Assembly: GCA_003327455.1 (NCBI GenBank)
Contig: QOQU01000004.1
Span: 310,001 to 374,000 of the forward strand
DNA from: Anaerolineae bacterium
Lineage (GTDB): Bacteria > Chloroflexota > Anaerolineae > Anaerolineales > UBA4823
Length of the DNA: 64,000 bases
Reading direction: 5' to 3'
In this document: positions 41,783 to 50,293 of the stretch, piece by piece
Numbering within the stretch: position 1 is the stretch's first letter
How the letters are laid out: the number at the start of each line of letters is the position of its first letter
The notes under the pieces: generated by a model
What the model was told of the DNA's origin: nothing
What the model saw: the letters and a program-made list of their open reading frames with translations, nothing else
Database searches by the model: none
Made by a program: the position numbers and the translations under genes

Positions 41783-42131
41783 CAAATAGTTTTGTAATCA
41801 TTGATTTTTTAAGAAACAATAATTGTCTGGACAATTGAGACACGGTAGGTGGGGCTGCCGTAACTTTCGCTCTGTCGCGTGGTTAATATCATTCAGAAGG
41901 CACCCACAATGCAATGCAATTATTGAAATTATGGTTTGTTGCTAAAGTCCATAAAGCGGTTCGAGCAAGTCCGGCGAAAGAAGGGGTTAGAAGATTATTT
42001 TGCCCGATCAAAGCTCAACCGCTTTTTGATTCCACTGCAAGGAGGTAAATGGAAAAAGAATCGAGAAGCACACACTTCCCCCGGATGGTAACAAATTTTA
42101 TCTTCATCATTCATTCTAAAGGAGTTGTACT
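41783..42131 (+). promoter_or_regulatory. Long structured 5' leader, candidate riboswitch or attenuator
   Basis: Features seen are AATTGT-CTGG-ACAATT (41821-41836) and the hairpin ACGGTAG/CTGCCGT (41842-41861) with GTGGGG in its loop. An alternative pairing of GTGGG (41849-41853) with CCCAC (41903-41907) is also possible. Near the end is a terminator-like stem, AAAGCGGTTCGAGC (41953-41966) with GCTCAACCGCTTT (42013-42025), followed by T residues. I recognise no known riboswitch family. Mutually exclusive stems, a terminator-like element and a transporter operon downstream together suggest ligand or translation-controlled attenuation. Confidence 0.5.
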
Positions 42132-42216
42132 ATGGCTACCCAAACTGCAAAAGAAATCTGGACTCTCGAAGAGGGTGAAGTCCGTAAACCTGGCATCGTT
42201 CACGTCGTTATGTTAG
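42049..42216 (+). CDS. Possible 55-codon upstream open reading frame overlapping the transporter start
   Basis: An ATG at 42049 has an ideal AAGGAGG 3-4 nt upstream. The frame runs 55 codons and ends inside the S-component gene in another frame. The product is basic and shows no domain. It could be a leader peptide that controls translation of the next gene, or merely a chance frame behind a ribosome site that in fact loads the main gene. Low confidence. Confidence 0.25.
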   Translation: MEKESRSTHFPRMVTNFIFIIHSKGVVLWLPKLQKKSGLSKRVKSVNLASFTSLC

Positions 42217-42746
42217 CCCTGTTCACCGGTATCGGCATTGTGGTCGGTACCTTCGGCAGCCTTGCCGTGCCCATCGGCTTTGTTTCCGCCTTCTGGCCCG
42301 GACAGGCGGTGCAAAGCATCGGTTCCATCTGGTTCGGCTGGTGGGGAGGCATCGCAGCGGGGTTGTTCCCCCTGATCTCAAACTCCCTTTCCGGGTCTGC
42401 ACCCCTGCCAGTTTCCATCGCCTACCTGCCTGCCAACCTGCTGCAGGGTATGATCGCCGGCTGGGCATTCCGCAAATTCTTCGCCGATCCTTCTCTGCGC
42501 AGCGGCCGCGATTGGTGGATCTGGATTATCTTTGGCGCGCTGCTGCCGAACGCCATCGGTGCTGCCTGGGGCACGACCATGCTGGTTGCCTTCGGTTTGA
42601 TCACTCAGGCTGCTCAACCGACTGCCTTCCTGGGCTGGTTCATCGGCAACACCATCCCCACCGTGATCCTGGGCTCGATCATCCTGAAATTTGTTTCGCC
42701 GCTGGTCGTGCGCAGCAAAGCTTTCTGCAAAGGTTATTGGGCGTAA
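42132..42746 (+). CDS. ECF transporter substrate-binding (S) component
   Basis: A 204-residue membrane protein with five to six helices, the usual size of S components. The N-terminal cytoplasmic segment (1-25) is acidic. Helical segments include MLALFTGIGIVVGTFGSL, IGSIWFGWWGGIAAGLFPLI and AFLGWFIGNTIPTVILGSII. It is followed by T and two A components, so it is the specificity subunit of a complete ECF importer. AAAGGAG lies 8 nt upstream of the ATG. The substrate is not recognisable by sequence; the operon suggests a hydantoin, pyrimidine-derived or lactam compound. Confidence 0.78.
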   Translation: MATQTAKEIWTLEEGEVRKPGIVHVVMLALFTGIGIVVGTFGSLAVPIGFVSAFWPGQAVQSIGSIWFGWWGGIAAGLFPLISNSLSGSAPLPVSIAYLPANLLQGMIAGWAFRKFFADPSLRSGRDWWIWIIFGALLPNAIGAAWGTTMLVAFGLITQAAQPTAFLGWFIGNTIPTVILGSIILKFVSPLVVRSKAFCKGYWA

Positions 42747-42827
42747 TTTCCCATTGAATCTGGGCGAGGCGTGGCAACAGGCTTCGCCTCGCCTTTCTCA
42801 CTCTGTTTTTTCGATTGGGTCAATCTT

Positions 42828-43745
42828 ATGGCTGAAACAACCACCCTTGCTCCTCTGCCCACCCGCAAAGCAACCGCGCGCAAGACGCTGCTGGGTCAAG
42901 TGCCGCTCAACTCTCCATTTTATGCTTTCCACCCGGTGACGCGGTTGATTTTGTTTATCTTTTTAGGCGTCATCCCCTTATTCATTTTTATCCCTGAAAT
43001 CAACTTCCTCTTATTGCTGGTCAATCTGGCATTGTTGCGCTGGGGAAAAGTGGACCTGCGCCGGCTGCGAATTTATATGCCGATCATCTTTACGGTGGCG
43101 ATCTTCATGTTCACGGTTGTTATCCTGGCGCCGGGTAAGGATCCCTCTTACACGCCTCTGAAAGTGCTGGGGATCACCATCTATTACCAGCCCTTTTTCT
43201 TTACTTTTGCCTCCTACTGGCGCTTGATCGCCATGCTCTTTGGCACCATCTTGTATTTCTCAACCAACCACGAACGCGATATGCTGGTTGGGTTGCGCAC
43301 TTTACGGATGCCCTTCGTCGTCTCCTATGTGATCAGTTTATCCATACGCGCCGCAGGGATGTTCATGGAGGATTTCCGCATCATTCGCGAGGCAGAACAG
43401 GCGCGCGGTCTGGATACCAAAGCCATGCGCTTTTCAGATCAGGCAAAATTGTATGTGATGTACCTCGTGCCCCTGTTCTCGATCGCGCTGCGCCGCGCCG
43501 ATGAGATCAGCAACGCCCTTTTTGCGCGTGGCTACACCCTTACCGGGCGAGTCGGCACAGGTGGCAAACGCTCGGATTATATTCGTTCGCGCTATGTCAT
43601 GCAAACCCGCGATTGGGTGGCAATCTTCATTCTGGTTGCAATTTTTATCGCCGTTGCAGTTGCCCAAACTTTGTTTGGCGTCTTTGCCATTGGGCATTCA
43701 CCCCTCAACATTTATCTTCGCACAATTTTGAATATCCCCAACTAA
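42828..43745 (+). CDS. ecfT: ECF transporter transmembrane (T) component
   Basis: A 305-residue membrane protein linking the S component to the ATPases. It has four to five helices and both coupling motifs with Ala-Arg-Gly cores: REAEQARGLD and SNALFARGYTL. The ATG at 42828 is preferred to an upstream GTG; the ribosome site is weak. The 81-nt spacer after the S gene has no visible terminator. The first ATPase gene begins 4 nt after its stop. Confidence 0.88.
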   Translation: MAETTTLAPLPTRKATARKTLLGQVPLNSPFYAFHPVTRLILFIFLGVIPLFIFIPEINFLLLLVNLALLRWGKVDLRRLRIYMPIIFTVAIFMFTVVILAPGKDPSYTPLKVLGITIYYQPFFFTFASYWRLIAMLFGTILYFSTNHERDMLVGLRTLRMPFVVSYVISLSIRAAGMFMEDFRIIREAEQARGLDTKAMRFSDQAKLYVMYLVPLFSIALRRADEISNALFARGYTLTGRVGTGGKRSDYIRSRYVMQTRDWVAIFILVAIFIAVAVAQTLFGVFAIGHSPLNIYLRTILNIPN

Positions 43746-43749
43746 GCCT

Positions 43750-44619
43750 ATGGAAACCATCATTGAATTTCAAAACCTGGAGTGGAAATACGAAAATACC
43801 AAGGAATTTGCCCTGAAAGGCATCGACTTAAAGATTAAGGAGCATTCCTTTGTCGGTGTTGTCGGCGCAAACGAACAGGGCAAAACCTCTTTGCTTTCAG
43901 CGATCTGTGGTTTGATCCCGCATAGCTTTAACGGTATCTACCGCGGCCAGGTGCTGTTGTTTGGCAAGCCTGTGCGTGAAATGGACTCGCTGGAACTGGC
44001 AACCAAAGTGGGGCTGGTGTTTTCCGATCCAGAATCCCAGTTTACAGCCATGACGGTCGAAGAAGAACTGGCTTTTGGATTGGAAAATATCGGCTATTCG
44101 CTCTCCGAAATAAAAGAACGCCTCGAGTGGGCTGCCCAGATCACCATGATCGAGGATCTGCTGGATAAAAGCCCTTACGACATTTCCGGCGGTCAGAAAC
44201 AACGCGTGGCGATTGCCTGTGTTCTGGCGATGAATCCACCGGTGATTATGATGGATGAACCGACCTCGATGATTGACCCGCTGGGCAAGCGACTGATCTT
44301 CGACATTTTGCGCAAACTGAAAGAAGAGAAAAAGCACACCCTGATCGTGGCAGAGCATAACATTGAGCAATTAGCCCCCCTGGCAGATGAGATGATCCTG
44401 ATGGCAGATGGCAGGATTGTGCGCCATGAACCGACCCTGGATTTCTTTACCAACCCACTTTATCTGCGCGAACAAGGCATCCTCCCGCCCGAATGCACCG
44501 AGTACGCTCAATGGCTCAAAGATGAAGGCTACCTTGCTCCCGATGTTCGTCTGCCCCTGGAACTGGAGCAAGCTGCCGAGCTGATCCTGCCCATCTTTCA
44601 GAAAAAGGTGGTGAAATGA
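43750..44619 (+). CDS. ECF transporter ATPase (first A component)
   Basis: A 289-residue ABC ATPase. Walker A is GANEQGKT, an unusual but valid GX4GKT. The signature ISGGQKQRVAIA and Walker B PVIMMDEP are intact, and the D-loop is SMIDPLG in place of SLDP. The C-terminal extension (about 225-289) matches EcfA proteins. Its stop overlaps the start of the second ATPase (ATGA), so equal amounts are made. Confidence 0.9.
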   Translation: METIIEFQNLEWKYENTKEFALKGIDLKIKEHSFVGVVGANEQGKTSLLSAICGLIPHSFNGIYRGQVLLFGKPVREMDSLELATKVGLVFSDPESQFTAMTVEEELAFGLENIGYSLSEIKERLEWAAQITMIEDLLDKSPYDISGGQKQRVAIACVLAMNPPVIMMDEPTSMIDPLGKRLIFDILRKLKEEKKHTLIVAEHNIEQLAPLADEMILMADGRIVRHEPTLDFFTNPLYLREQGILPPECTEYAQWLKDEGYLAPDVRLPLELEQAAELILPIFQKKVVK

Positions 44620-45446
44620 ACCCATTGATCACGGTCGAAAACCTCGATTTTACCTACCCGGACGGCACGCCTGCCCTGATGGGAATCAATTTAGAGATCG
44701 GAGAGCAGGAGTTTATCGCTTTTATCGGTCAGAACGGCTCCGGAAAAACCACCCTCTCGAAATGCATCAACGGGTTGTTCAAGCCAACTGCCGGAAAAGT
44801 CATCGTCGAAGGGCTGGATACCAGTCGACGAGGGATTATCAAACAACTGGTAACCAAAGTGGGCTATGTCTTTCAAAACCCCGATCACCAGTTGTTTAAC
44901 CGCAGCGTTAAGAGCGAGATCGCTTATGGTCCCCGCAACATTAATTTACCCGACGACGAGGTAGAGGAGCGTGTCCGCGAGGCCGCCCGGGTCGCCGGGG
45001 TGAGCGAAGATTTATTTGATACCCATCCATACTTTCTACCCAAAGGTTTACGCCAACGGGTGGCAATTGCCTCGATCCTTGCCCTAAAACCGCGCACAAT
45101 CATCGTCGATGAGCCGACCACCGGGCAGGATATGCAACAATCCCTCGAAGTGATGAACTTTCTACGCACGCTGTGGAAGGATGAAGGGCACACAATCATT
45201 ATTATTACCCACGAGATGCGCATTGTCGCCGACTATGCCGAACGGACGGTGGTCTTAGGTCAGGGGCAAATCTTATTAGATGCCCCAACGCGCCAGGTCT
45301 TTGCCCAACCTCAAATTCTCCAGCAAACTTACGTGGAACCCCCGCAGATCACCCGCCTGGCGCAAAAAGTGAGCATGGAAGAACCATTTCGGAGTGTCCT
45401 GACGGTGGAAGAAATGAAGAAATTAAGCAAGGAGGTTCTTTCGTGA
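44616..45446 (+). CDS. ECF transporter ATPase (second A component) with a degenerate signature motif
   Basis: A 276-residue ABC ATPase. Walker A is GQNGSGKTT, the Q-loop is YVFQNPDHQLF and Walker B is TIIVDEPTTGQD. The ABC signature reads LPKGLRQRVAIA where LSGGQ is expected, so one of the two composite ATP sites is likely to be inactive or slow. It pairs with the first ATPase, which has a normal signature. Its stop overlaps the hyuA start by 4 nt. Confidence 0.88.
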   Translation: MNPLITVENLDFTYPDGTPALMGINLEIGEQEFIAFIGQNGSGKTTLSKCINGLFKPTAGKVIVEGLDTSRRGIIKQLVTKVGYVFQNPDHQLFNRSVKSEIAYGPRNINLPDDEVEERVREAARVAGVSEDLFDTHPYFLPKGLRQRVAIASILALKPRTIIVDEPTTGQDMQQSLEVMNFLRTLWKDEGHTIIIITHEMRIVADYAERTVVLGQGQILLDAPTRQVFAQPQILQQTYVEPPQITRLAQKVSMEEPFRSVLTVEEMKKLSKEVLS

Positions 45447-47488
45447 CGGCCCTCACCCGGATTGGCATTGACATCGGCGGCACGTTCACGGATGCCATTG
45501 CCGTCACACCTGACGGCATCCGCATCGCCAAAGTGCCCTCAACGCCCCAGGAACCCTGGCGAGCGGTGATTGCGGCAGTGGAAGCGCTGCAATTAGAAGA
45601 GCCCCCCAGTGCCTTCCTACATGGGACAACCCTGGTGACCAATATGCTGCTCGAACACAAAGGTGCGCCTACCGGCTTTATCACCAGCCAGGGAATGCGG
45701 GATGTGTTACATATCGGTCGCCATGAACGACCCTTAACCTATGCTATCCGCCAGGAAATCCCCCAGCAGCATTATCCACCGGTGCCGCGCAAATGGCGGC
45801 GGACAGTGGCAGAGCGCATCGGCGCCGATGGACAGGTGGTGGTGCCACTGGATGAAACCGAAGTCCGCCGTGTGGTGCGCGAGCTGGCAGCTCAGGGCGT
45901 TCAAGCCATCGCCATCGGATTCTTACACGCCTACCGTTATCCAGAGCATGAGCGTCTGGCTGAGGGATGGGCGCGCAGCGAAGCCCCCCATTTGTTTATT
46001 TGCACCTCCCATGAGGTCTCGCCTCGCTTTCGGGAGTATGAACGCTTTATGACCACGGCCTGGAATGCGCGGGTTGCACCCGGCGCCGCTCAGTACCTAT
46101 CCGATTTGAGCCAGAAAATTCAACAACGCTGGGAAGGAGTGCGCCTGACCCTGATGACCAGCAACGGCGGCCTGGAGGAAGTTAACCTCTCTACACAGGA
46201 AACCTATGGAGAGTTGCGTCGCACCCCCATCCGCTTAGCCCTTTCTGGCCCGGCAGCCGCCGGCAACGCTTGCGTGCGGGTCGTTCAGGATCTGGGACTT
46301 AAGCACTGTGTAGGCCTGGATGTCGGCGGCACCAGTTCGGACATTGTAGTGGTGCGCGATGGGCGTCTCAATGAAGCTCCCTGGGAAGAACGGCGCATTG
46401 GAGGTTATCCATTGCAGATTCCCATGCTGGATCTACATACCATTGGCGCCGGCGGTGGCTCGCTGGTGAAGCGGGATGAGTACGGCGCCATCCATGTCGG
46501 GCCACAGTCGGCTGGCGCAGAGCCAGGTCCGGCTTGTTATGGGCGCGGCGGAGAGTTACCGACCGTCACCGATGCCGCCGTAATTGTCGGGCGCATCCCG
46601 TCCGATTTGTTACTGGGTGGTACCTTGCCCATCCATCCTGATTTAGCCTGGCGAGCCTTTGAGCAAACTTTTGCAGCCGATCGAGAGACCGTTCTTCAGT
46701 CGGCTCTGGATGTCTTGGGCCTGGCAGAGGCGAATATCGCTTTTGGCATTCGCGAGCGAACCGTAAAACGTGGTTTAGACCCAGCCGAACTCTCTCTGGT
46801 AGCTGCCGGTGGGGCAGGTCCTCTGGTGGCTTGTGGAGTTGCGGACGTACTCGAGTTGGCAGAAGTCATTGTGCCACCACGCCCTGGATTACTTGCGGCC
46901 TGGGGTTTACTTTCTGCTCCGCAGCGGCGTGAGGCCGCTTCGACCGTGTTACGTCTGCTCCGTTCGGTTGACCCCCAGCAAGCCGAAGATCTCTTCCGGC
47001 AGACCGCCGCAAAGCTATCCACCCAGCCACCCTCCGGTGCAACATTGCTTCGCACCGCCGCGATGCGCTACCTCGGACAGGGGTTTGAAGTCGAGGTAGC
47101 GGTGGACGAACCGGTGGACCTGGAACAACTGGAACAGCGCTTCCATCAAGCCCACGAACATGAATATGGCTTTAGCATGAAAAATTCCCCCGTTGAATGG
47201 GTGGAACTCAGGGTGGCCTGGGAACAGCCTTCCCAAAGCTGGAATTTCGGTTTCGATTCACCAACTATTCAGCCTCCTTATCGCAAAATTGTCGTTTATG
47301 AGCGACAGCCAGGCACAACCACTTTCCAGTCCAGTGAGGCGACTTTGTATGAACGGCGTTTCCTCCCTCTCAATTTTCAAATCGAAGGACCAGCGGTGAT
47401 CACCGAGCGGGATGCAACGATTTACATTCCCAGCGGTTGGTTTGCTCAGGTGGTTGAAAATGGTTATATACGGATTCGGCGAAAATGA
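45443..47488 (+). CDS. hyuA: Hydantoinase/oxoprolinase family subunit A (HyuA)
   Basis: A 681-residue ATP-dependent amidohydrolase subunit. The N-terminal half has the actin-like nucleotide-binding fold with IGIDIGGTFTDAIAV, and a second phosphate loop VGLDVGGTSSDIVVV. HTIGAGGGSL and GPESVG-like AEPGPACYGRGG are family hallmarks. With HyuB it opens hydantoins, 5-oxoproline or N-methylhydantoin at the cost of ATP. The GTG start follows AAGGAGG and overlaps the ATPase stop. The proper substrate is not known. Confidence 0.92.
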   Translation: MTALTRIGIDIGGTFTDAIAVTPDGIRIAKVPSTPQEPWRAVIAAVEALQLEEPPSAFLHGTTLVTNMLLEHKGAPTGFITSQGMRDVLHIGRHERPLTYAIRQEIPQQHYPPVPRKWRRTVAERIGADGQVVVPLDETEVRRVVRELAAQGVQAIAIGFLHAYRYPEHERLAEGWARSEAPHLFICTSHEVSPRFREYERFMTTAWNARVAPGAAQYLSDLSQKIQQRWEGVRLTLMTSNGGLEEVNLSTQETYGELRRTPIRLALSGPAAAGNACVRVVQDLGLKHCVGLDVGGTSSDIVVVRDGRLNEAPWEERRIGGYPLQIPMLDLHTIGAGGGSLVKRDEYGAIHVGPQSAGAEPGPACYGRGGELPTVTDAAVIVGRIPSDLLLGGTLPIHPDLAWRAFEQTFAADRETVLQSALDVLGLAEANIAFGIRERTVKRGLDPAELSLVAAGGAGPLVACGVADVLELAEVIVPPRPGLLAAWGLLSAPQRREAASTVLRLLRSVDPQQAEDLFRQTAAKLSTQPPSGATLLRTAAMRYLGQGFEVEVAVDEPVDLEQLEQRFHQAHEHEYGFSMKNSPVEWVELRVAWEQPSQSWNFGFDSPTIQPPYRKIVVYERQPGTTTFQSSEATLYERRFLPLNFQIEGPAVITERDATIYIPSGWFAQVVENGYIRIRRK

Positions 47489-49170
47489 ATGGCACATCTC
47501 ACCCTTCTAATCTCGCAATACTATCTTTAGAGGATCAGGTTATTTATGGCGCTTTGACGACCTTAGCGCGCGAAGTTGGCCATCGCCTGAAGCGAGCAGC
47601 TTATTCTTCCCTGATTCGCGAGTCAGATGATTATGGGGCAGCGATTGTCTCTGCCAATTATGAACTGCTTGGCGAAGCAGAGACCACACCGCTTCAGATG
47701 GGTCCCCTGGCAGGTTACTGTCGCGGGGTCATGGAAACGTTAGCCGAATACGGCGAAACGCTCGATCCCGCCGGCATCTATTTGCACAACGATCCCTTCC
47801 GCGGCGCCAGCCACAGTCCCGATATTGGGGCAATTGCTCCTCTTTTTGCTGAAGGAGAACTCTTTGGTTTTGTGGGGACGGCCGCCCATCACGTCGACAT
47901 CGGCGCGGCGGTGCCGGGCACCTGTATCATCAAAGCGCACGATGCATTTAGCGAAGGATTGCGCTTATTGGCGTTCCCGGTTGAACTGCAAGGTAAACCG
48001 GTGGTCTCTAACTGGCGATTGATCGAAAGCAATGTGCGCATGCCTGAACTGGTTAGCGGCGATTTACGCGCTCAGGTGGCTGCCTGCCGCTGGGGGCAGC
48101 GGGGATTTGCCCGCCTGGTGGAACGTTATGGGCTACAAAAGCTGCACGCCGCTACCGAACGCCTCTTACAGGTTACCGAGTTGCGGATGCGCGAGGCAAT
48201 TGCAGCCCTGCCAGACGGAGTCTATCGCGCCACCGGTTATCTGGACGGATATGAGGATACGGGTGAAGTGGATATTCCAATCTGCGTCTCTCTGGAAATC
48301 CGTGGCGACCAGATTTTTGTCGATTTCAGCGGCAGCGCCCCCCAACTGGATCACGCCCCGATCAACATGCCTTTCTACGGCACAACCGATATGGCGGTTT
48401 TATTGACTTTGCGCACCCTCTTACTGCCTGAGACGGAATTCCCCAATTTACCCCATAATGCGGGTATGTTTCGTCCAATCCAGATCTATGCTCCCAAAGG
48501 GAGTATCGTCAATGCCACTTTTCCAGCGCCTACCATTGGTCGCTTTTGCGGTGGGCAAATGGTGGCCAATCTGATTGTGCGCGCCCTGCAGGATGTCCTG
48601 CCGGAGCGCATTTGCGCGGGTTGTTCGACCACCAAGGCGATTACCTTCTCCGGGCAAATTGATGGGAAGCCCTGGATCTATATGGACGTGACCGAAGGCG
48701 CCTATGGGGGAATTTATGGGATGGACGGCTTAGATGCCGTGGATGTCCTCTATGCCAACACCAAAAACAACCCCATCGAAGATATCGAAGCCCATTATCC
48801 CCTGCGGGTGGAACGTTACGAACTCCGCGAAAACTCCCCCGGAGACGGCAAGTGGCGAGGGGGTTTCGGCCCCTTGCGCGACACCAGGCTGTTGACCGAT
48901 GGTTTTATCTCGGTCGAGGGGGATGGCTTTCGCCATGCACCCTGGGGGCTGAAAGGTGGCAGGGATGGCGCAACTGGCGGGGTTGTGCTCTTTACGCAGG
49001 AACATCCCGAAGGGATTTTACTCCCCTCCAAAATCGACAACATGGGAGTTAAAGCCGGCACGGTGGTGCGCGACCTGTGTCCTTCTGGGGGTGGGCTGGG
49101 CGATCCAGCCGAACGCGATCCCGCCGCCCGCCAGCAGGATTTCGAAAACGATTTAATCTATCCTCAGTGA
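47485..49170 (+). CDS. hyuB: Hydantoinase/oxoprolinase family subunit B (HyuB)
   Basis: A 561-residue partner of HyuA. The N-terminus has REVGHRLKRAAYSSLIRESDD and YLHNDPFRGASHSPDIG; the HxD-type metal motif and ENSPGDGKWRGGFG near residue 455 are typical of the HyuB/HydB family. It supplies the catalytic metal site for ring opening. Translation is coupled to hyuA by an ATGA overlap. The next gene, a racemase, begins 9 nt after the stop. Confidence 0.92.
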   Translation: MNGTSHPSNLAILSLEDQVIYGALTTLAREVGHRLKRAAYSSLIRESDDYGAAIVSANYELLGEAETTPLQMGPLAGYCRGVMETLAEYGETLDPAGIYLHNDPFRGASHSPDIGAIAPLFAEGELFGFVGTAAHHVDIGAAVPGTCIIKAHDAFSEGLRLLAFPVELQGKPVVSNWRLIESNVRMPELVSGDLRAQVAACRWGQRGFARLVERYGLQKLHAATERLLQVTELRMREAIAALPDGVYRATGYLDGYEDTGEVDIPICVSLEIRGDQIFVDFSGSAPQLDHAPINMPFYGTTDMAVLLTLRTLLLPETEFPNLPHNAGMFRPIQIYAPKGSIVNATFPAPTIGRFCGGQMVANLIVRALQDVLPERICAGCSTTKAITFSGQIDGKPWIYMDVTEGAYGGIYGMDGLDAVDVLYANTKNNPIEDIEAHYPLRVERYELRENSPGDGKWRGGFGPLRDTRLLTDGFISVEGDGFRHAPWGLKGGRDGATGGVVLFTQEHPEGILLPSKIDNMGVKAGTVVRDLCPSGGGLGDPAERDPAARQQDFENDLIYPQ

Positions 49171-49179
49171 GGTTCAGGA

Positions 49180-49953
49180 ATGCCAAAGGCTCTGGTCATT
49201 AACCCCAACACCTCTCCAACCATGACAGCCGAGATCGAAACCACGGCGCGGCGAGTCTTTTGCGGCGAGTGGGAGTGTGAGGTCCGCCACGCCCCAGGCG
49301 GACCCGAATCGTTAGAATCCTGGTATGACTACCATCTTGCTACGGTTTGTGTTCTTCCCCTGGTGCTCGAACCTCCGGAAGCAGTTGATGGGATTCTGTT
49401 AGCCTGTTTTGGCGACCCCGGCATCTTTGCCCTGAAGGAGATCGCTCCTGTGCCGTTGATCGGTATTGCCGAAGCCTCGCTGTCGCTGGCTTTACTCCTG
49501 GGAGGAAAAATCGGCATCCTGGCGGGAATGCGCCGGGCGGTTGAGTTGATGGACAGCATGGTGCGCACCTATGGCTTAGAAGGTCGCTATGCCGGTTGTG
49601 AAGCCCTGGATATGCGGGTGCTCTCGTTCGATGCAGAACCCGAACGCACGCTGGATGCCCTTGTCGCTTGCGCCCAGCGCCTGCGCGGGCGCGGTGCAGA
49701 GGTCTTATTGCTGGGTTGTGCTGGCCTGACTGCCTTTGTCGAACGCTTTCAGGAGCGCATCGAACTGCCGGTTATAGACCCGGTTGAGGCTGGTTGCAGA
49801 TTGTTGAAAGCCGTGGTCGAGCAGCGCTTAAGTGTCAGCCATAGCGGCCTGTACAGTCGTCCGGCTGCGCAACGCTTGAATCACCTGGAAGCCTGCTTCA
49901 GCCCACCGCTGCAGGCGATCCTTGCTAAAGCCTATCCCAACGCTGAAGAATAG
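49180..49953 (+). CDS. Asp/Glu/hydantoin racemase family protein
   Basis: A 257-residue enzyme of the Asp/Glu racemase superfamily. It begins ALVINPNTSPTMTAEIE, the pattern of hydantoin racemases (HyuE). The two catalytic cysteines are in LLACFGDPG and LLLGCAGLTAF, one for each face of the substrate. In hydantoin-using bacteria this enzyme lets the hydantoinase use both enantiomers. It is the last gene of the ECF-HyuA-HyuB operon. Confidence 0.9.
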   Translation: MPKALVINPNTSPTMTAEIETTARRVFCGEWECEVRHAPGGPESLESWYDYHLATVCVLPLVLEPPEAVDGILLACFGDPGIFALKEIAPVPLIGIAEASLSLALLLGGKIGILAGMRRAVELMDSMVRTYGLEGRYAGCEALDMRVLSFDAEPERTLDALVACAQRLRGRGAEVLLLGCAGLTAFVERFQERIELPVIDPVEAGCRLLKAVVEQRLSVSHSGLYSRPAAQRLNHLEACFSPPLQAILAKAYPNAEE

Positions 49954-50293
49954 GGCATCCATCGGACTCCTCAACACCTAAATATCCAAAAGGTCAAAAT
50001 TGGCCTCTCCGGCGGTTGCTTTAGCGTCTTAGTGATTCGAGAATTTGTCTCCACATCCTGGCTGGGCTGGCTAACGTAGAAAGGCTTAATGCCTTTGCCG
50101 AATTGGACCTGATGTTTGCGCGGATGAGCATCCGGTGGGTCCATTACCGTTCTACAGGCTTCGAAATCTGGATGAGGGCGAAATCCTTGCTTTTCAGAAA
50201 ACTTGACTGTCCCATAGATACTTTCATGGGCTGATTTCTGTCGGCTAGCATTTCTCCCCTCCGATTATTTGCAATCCAATTATACTTGGAGCT
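49954..50293. other. Gene-free segment between the racemase and the glycosyltransferase
   Basis: No convincing gene is seen here. A small hairpin AAAGGCTTAATGCCTTT (about 50079-50095) without a T run is the only structure noticed. The antisense frame beginning inside the next gene is a shadow. Confidence 0.5.

Noticed and set aside
41840-41910. M-box or TPP riboswitch in the ECF operon leader
   Set aside because: GGTGGGGCT looked a little like the M-box GGTGAGGCT start, but the following conserved blocks are absent, and no CTGAGA or other TPP core is present.
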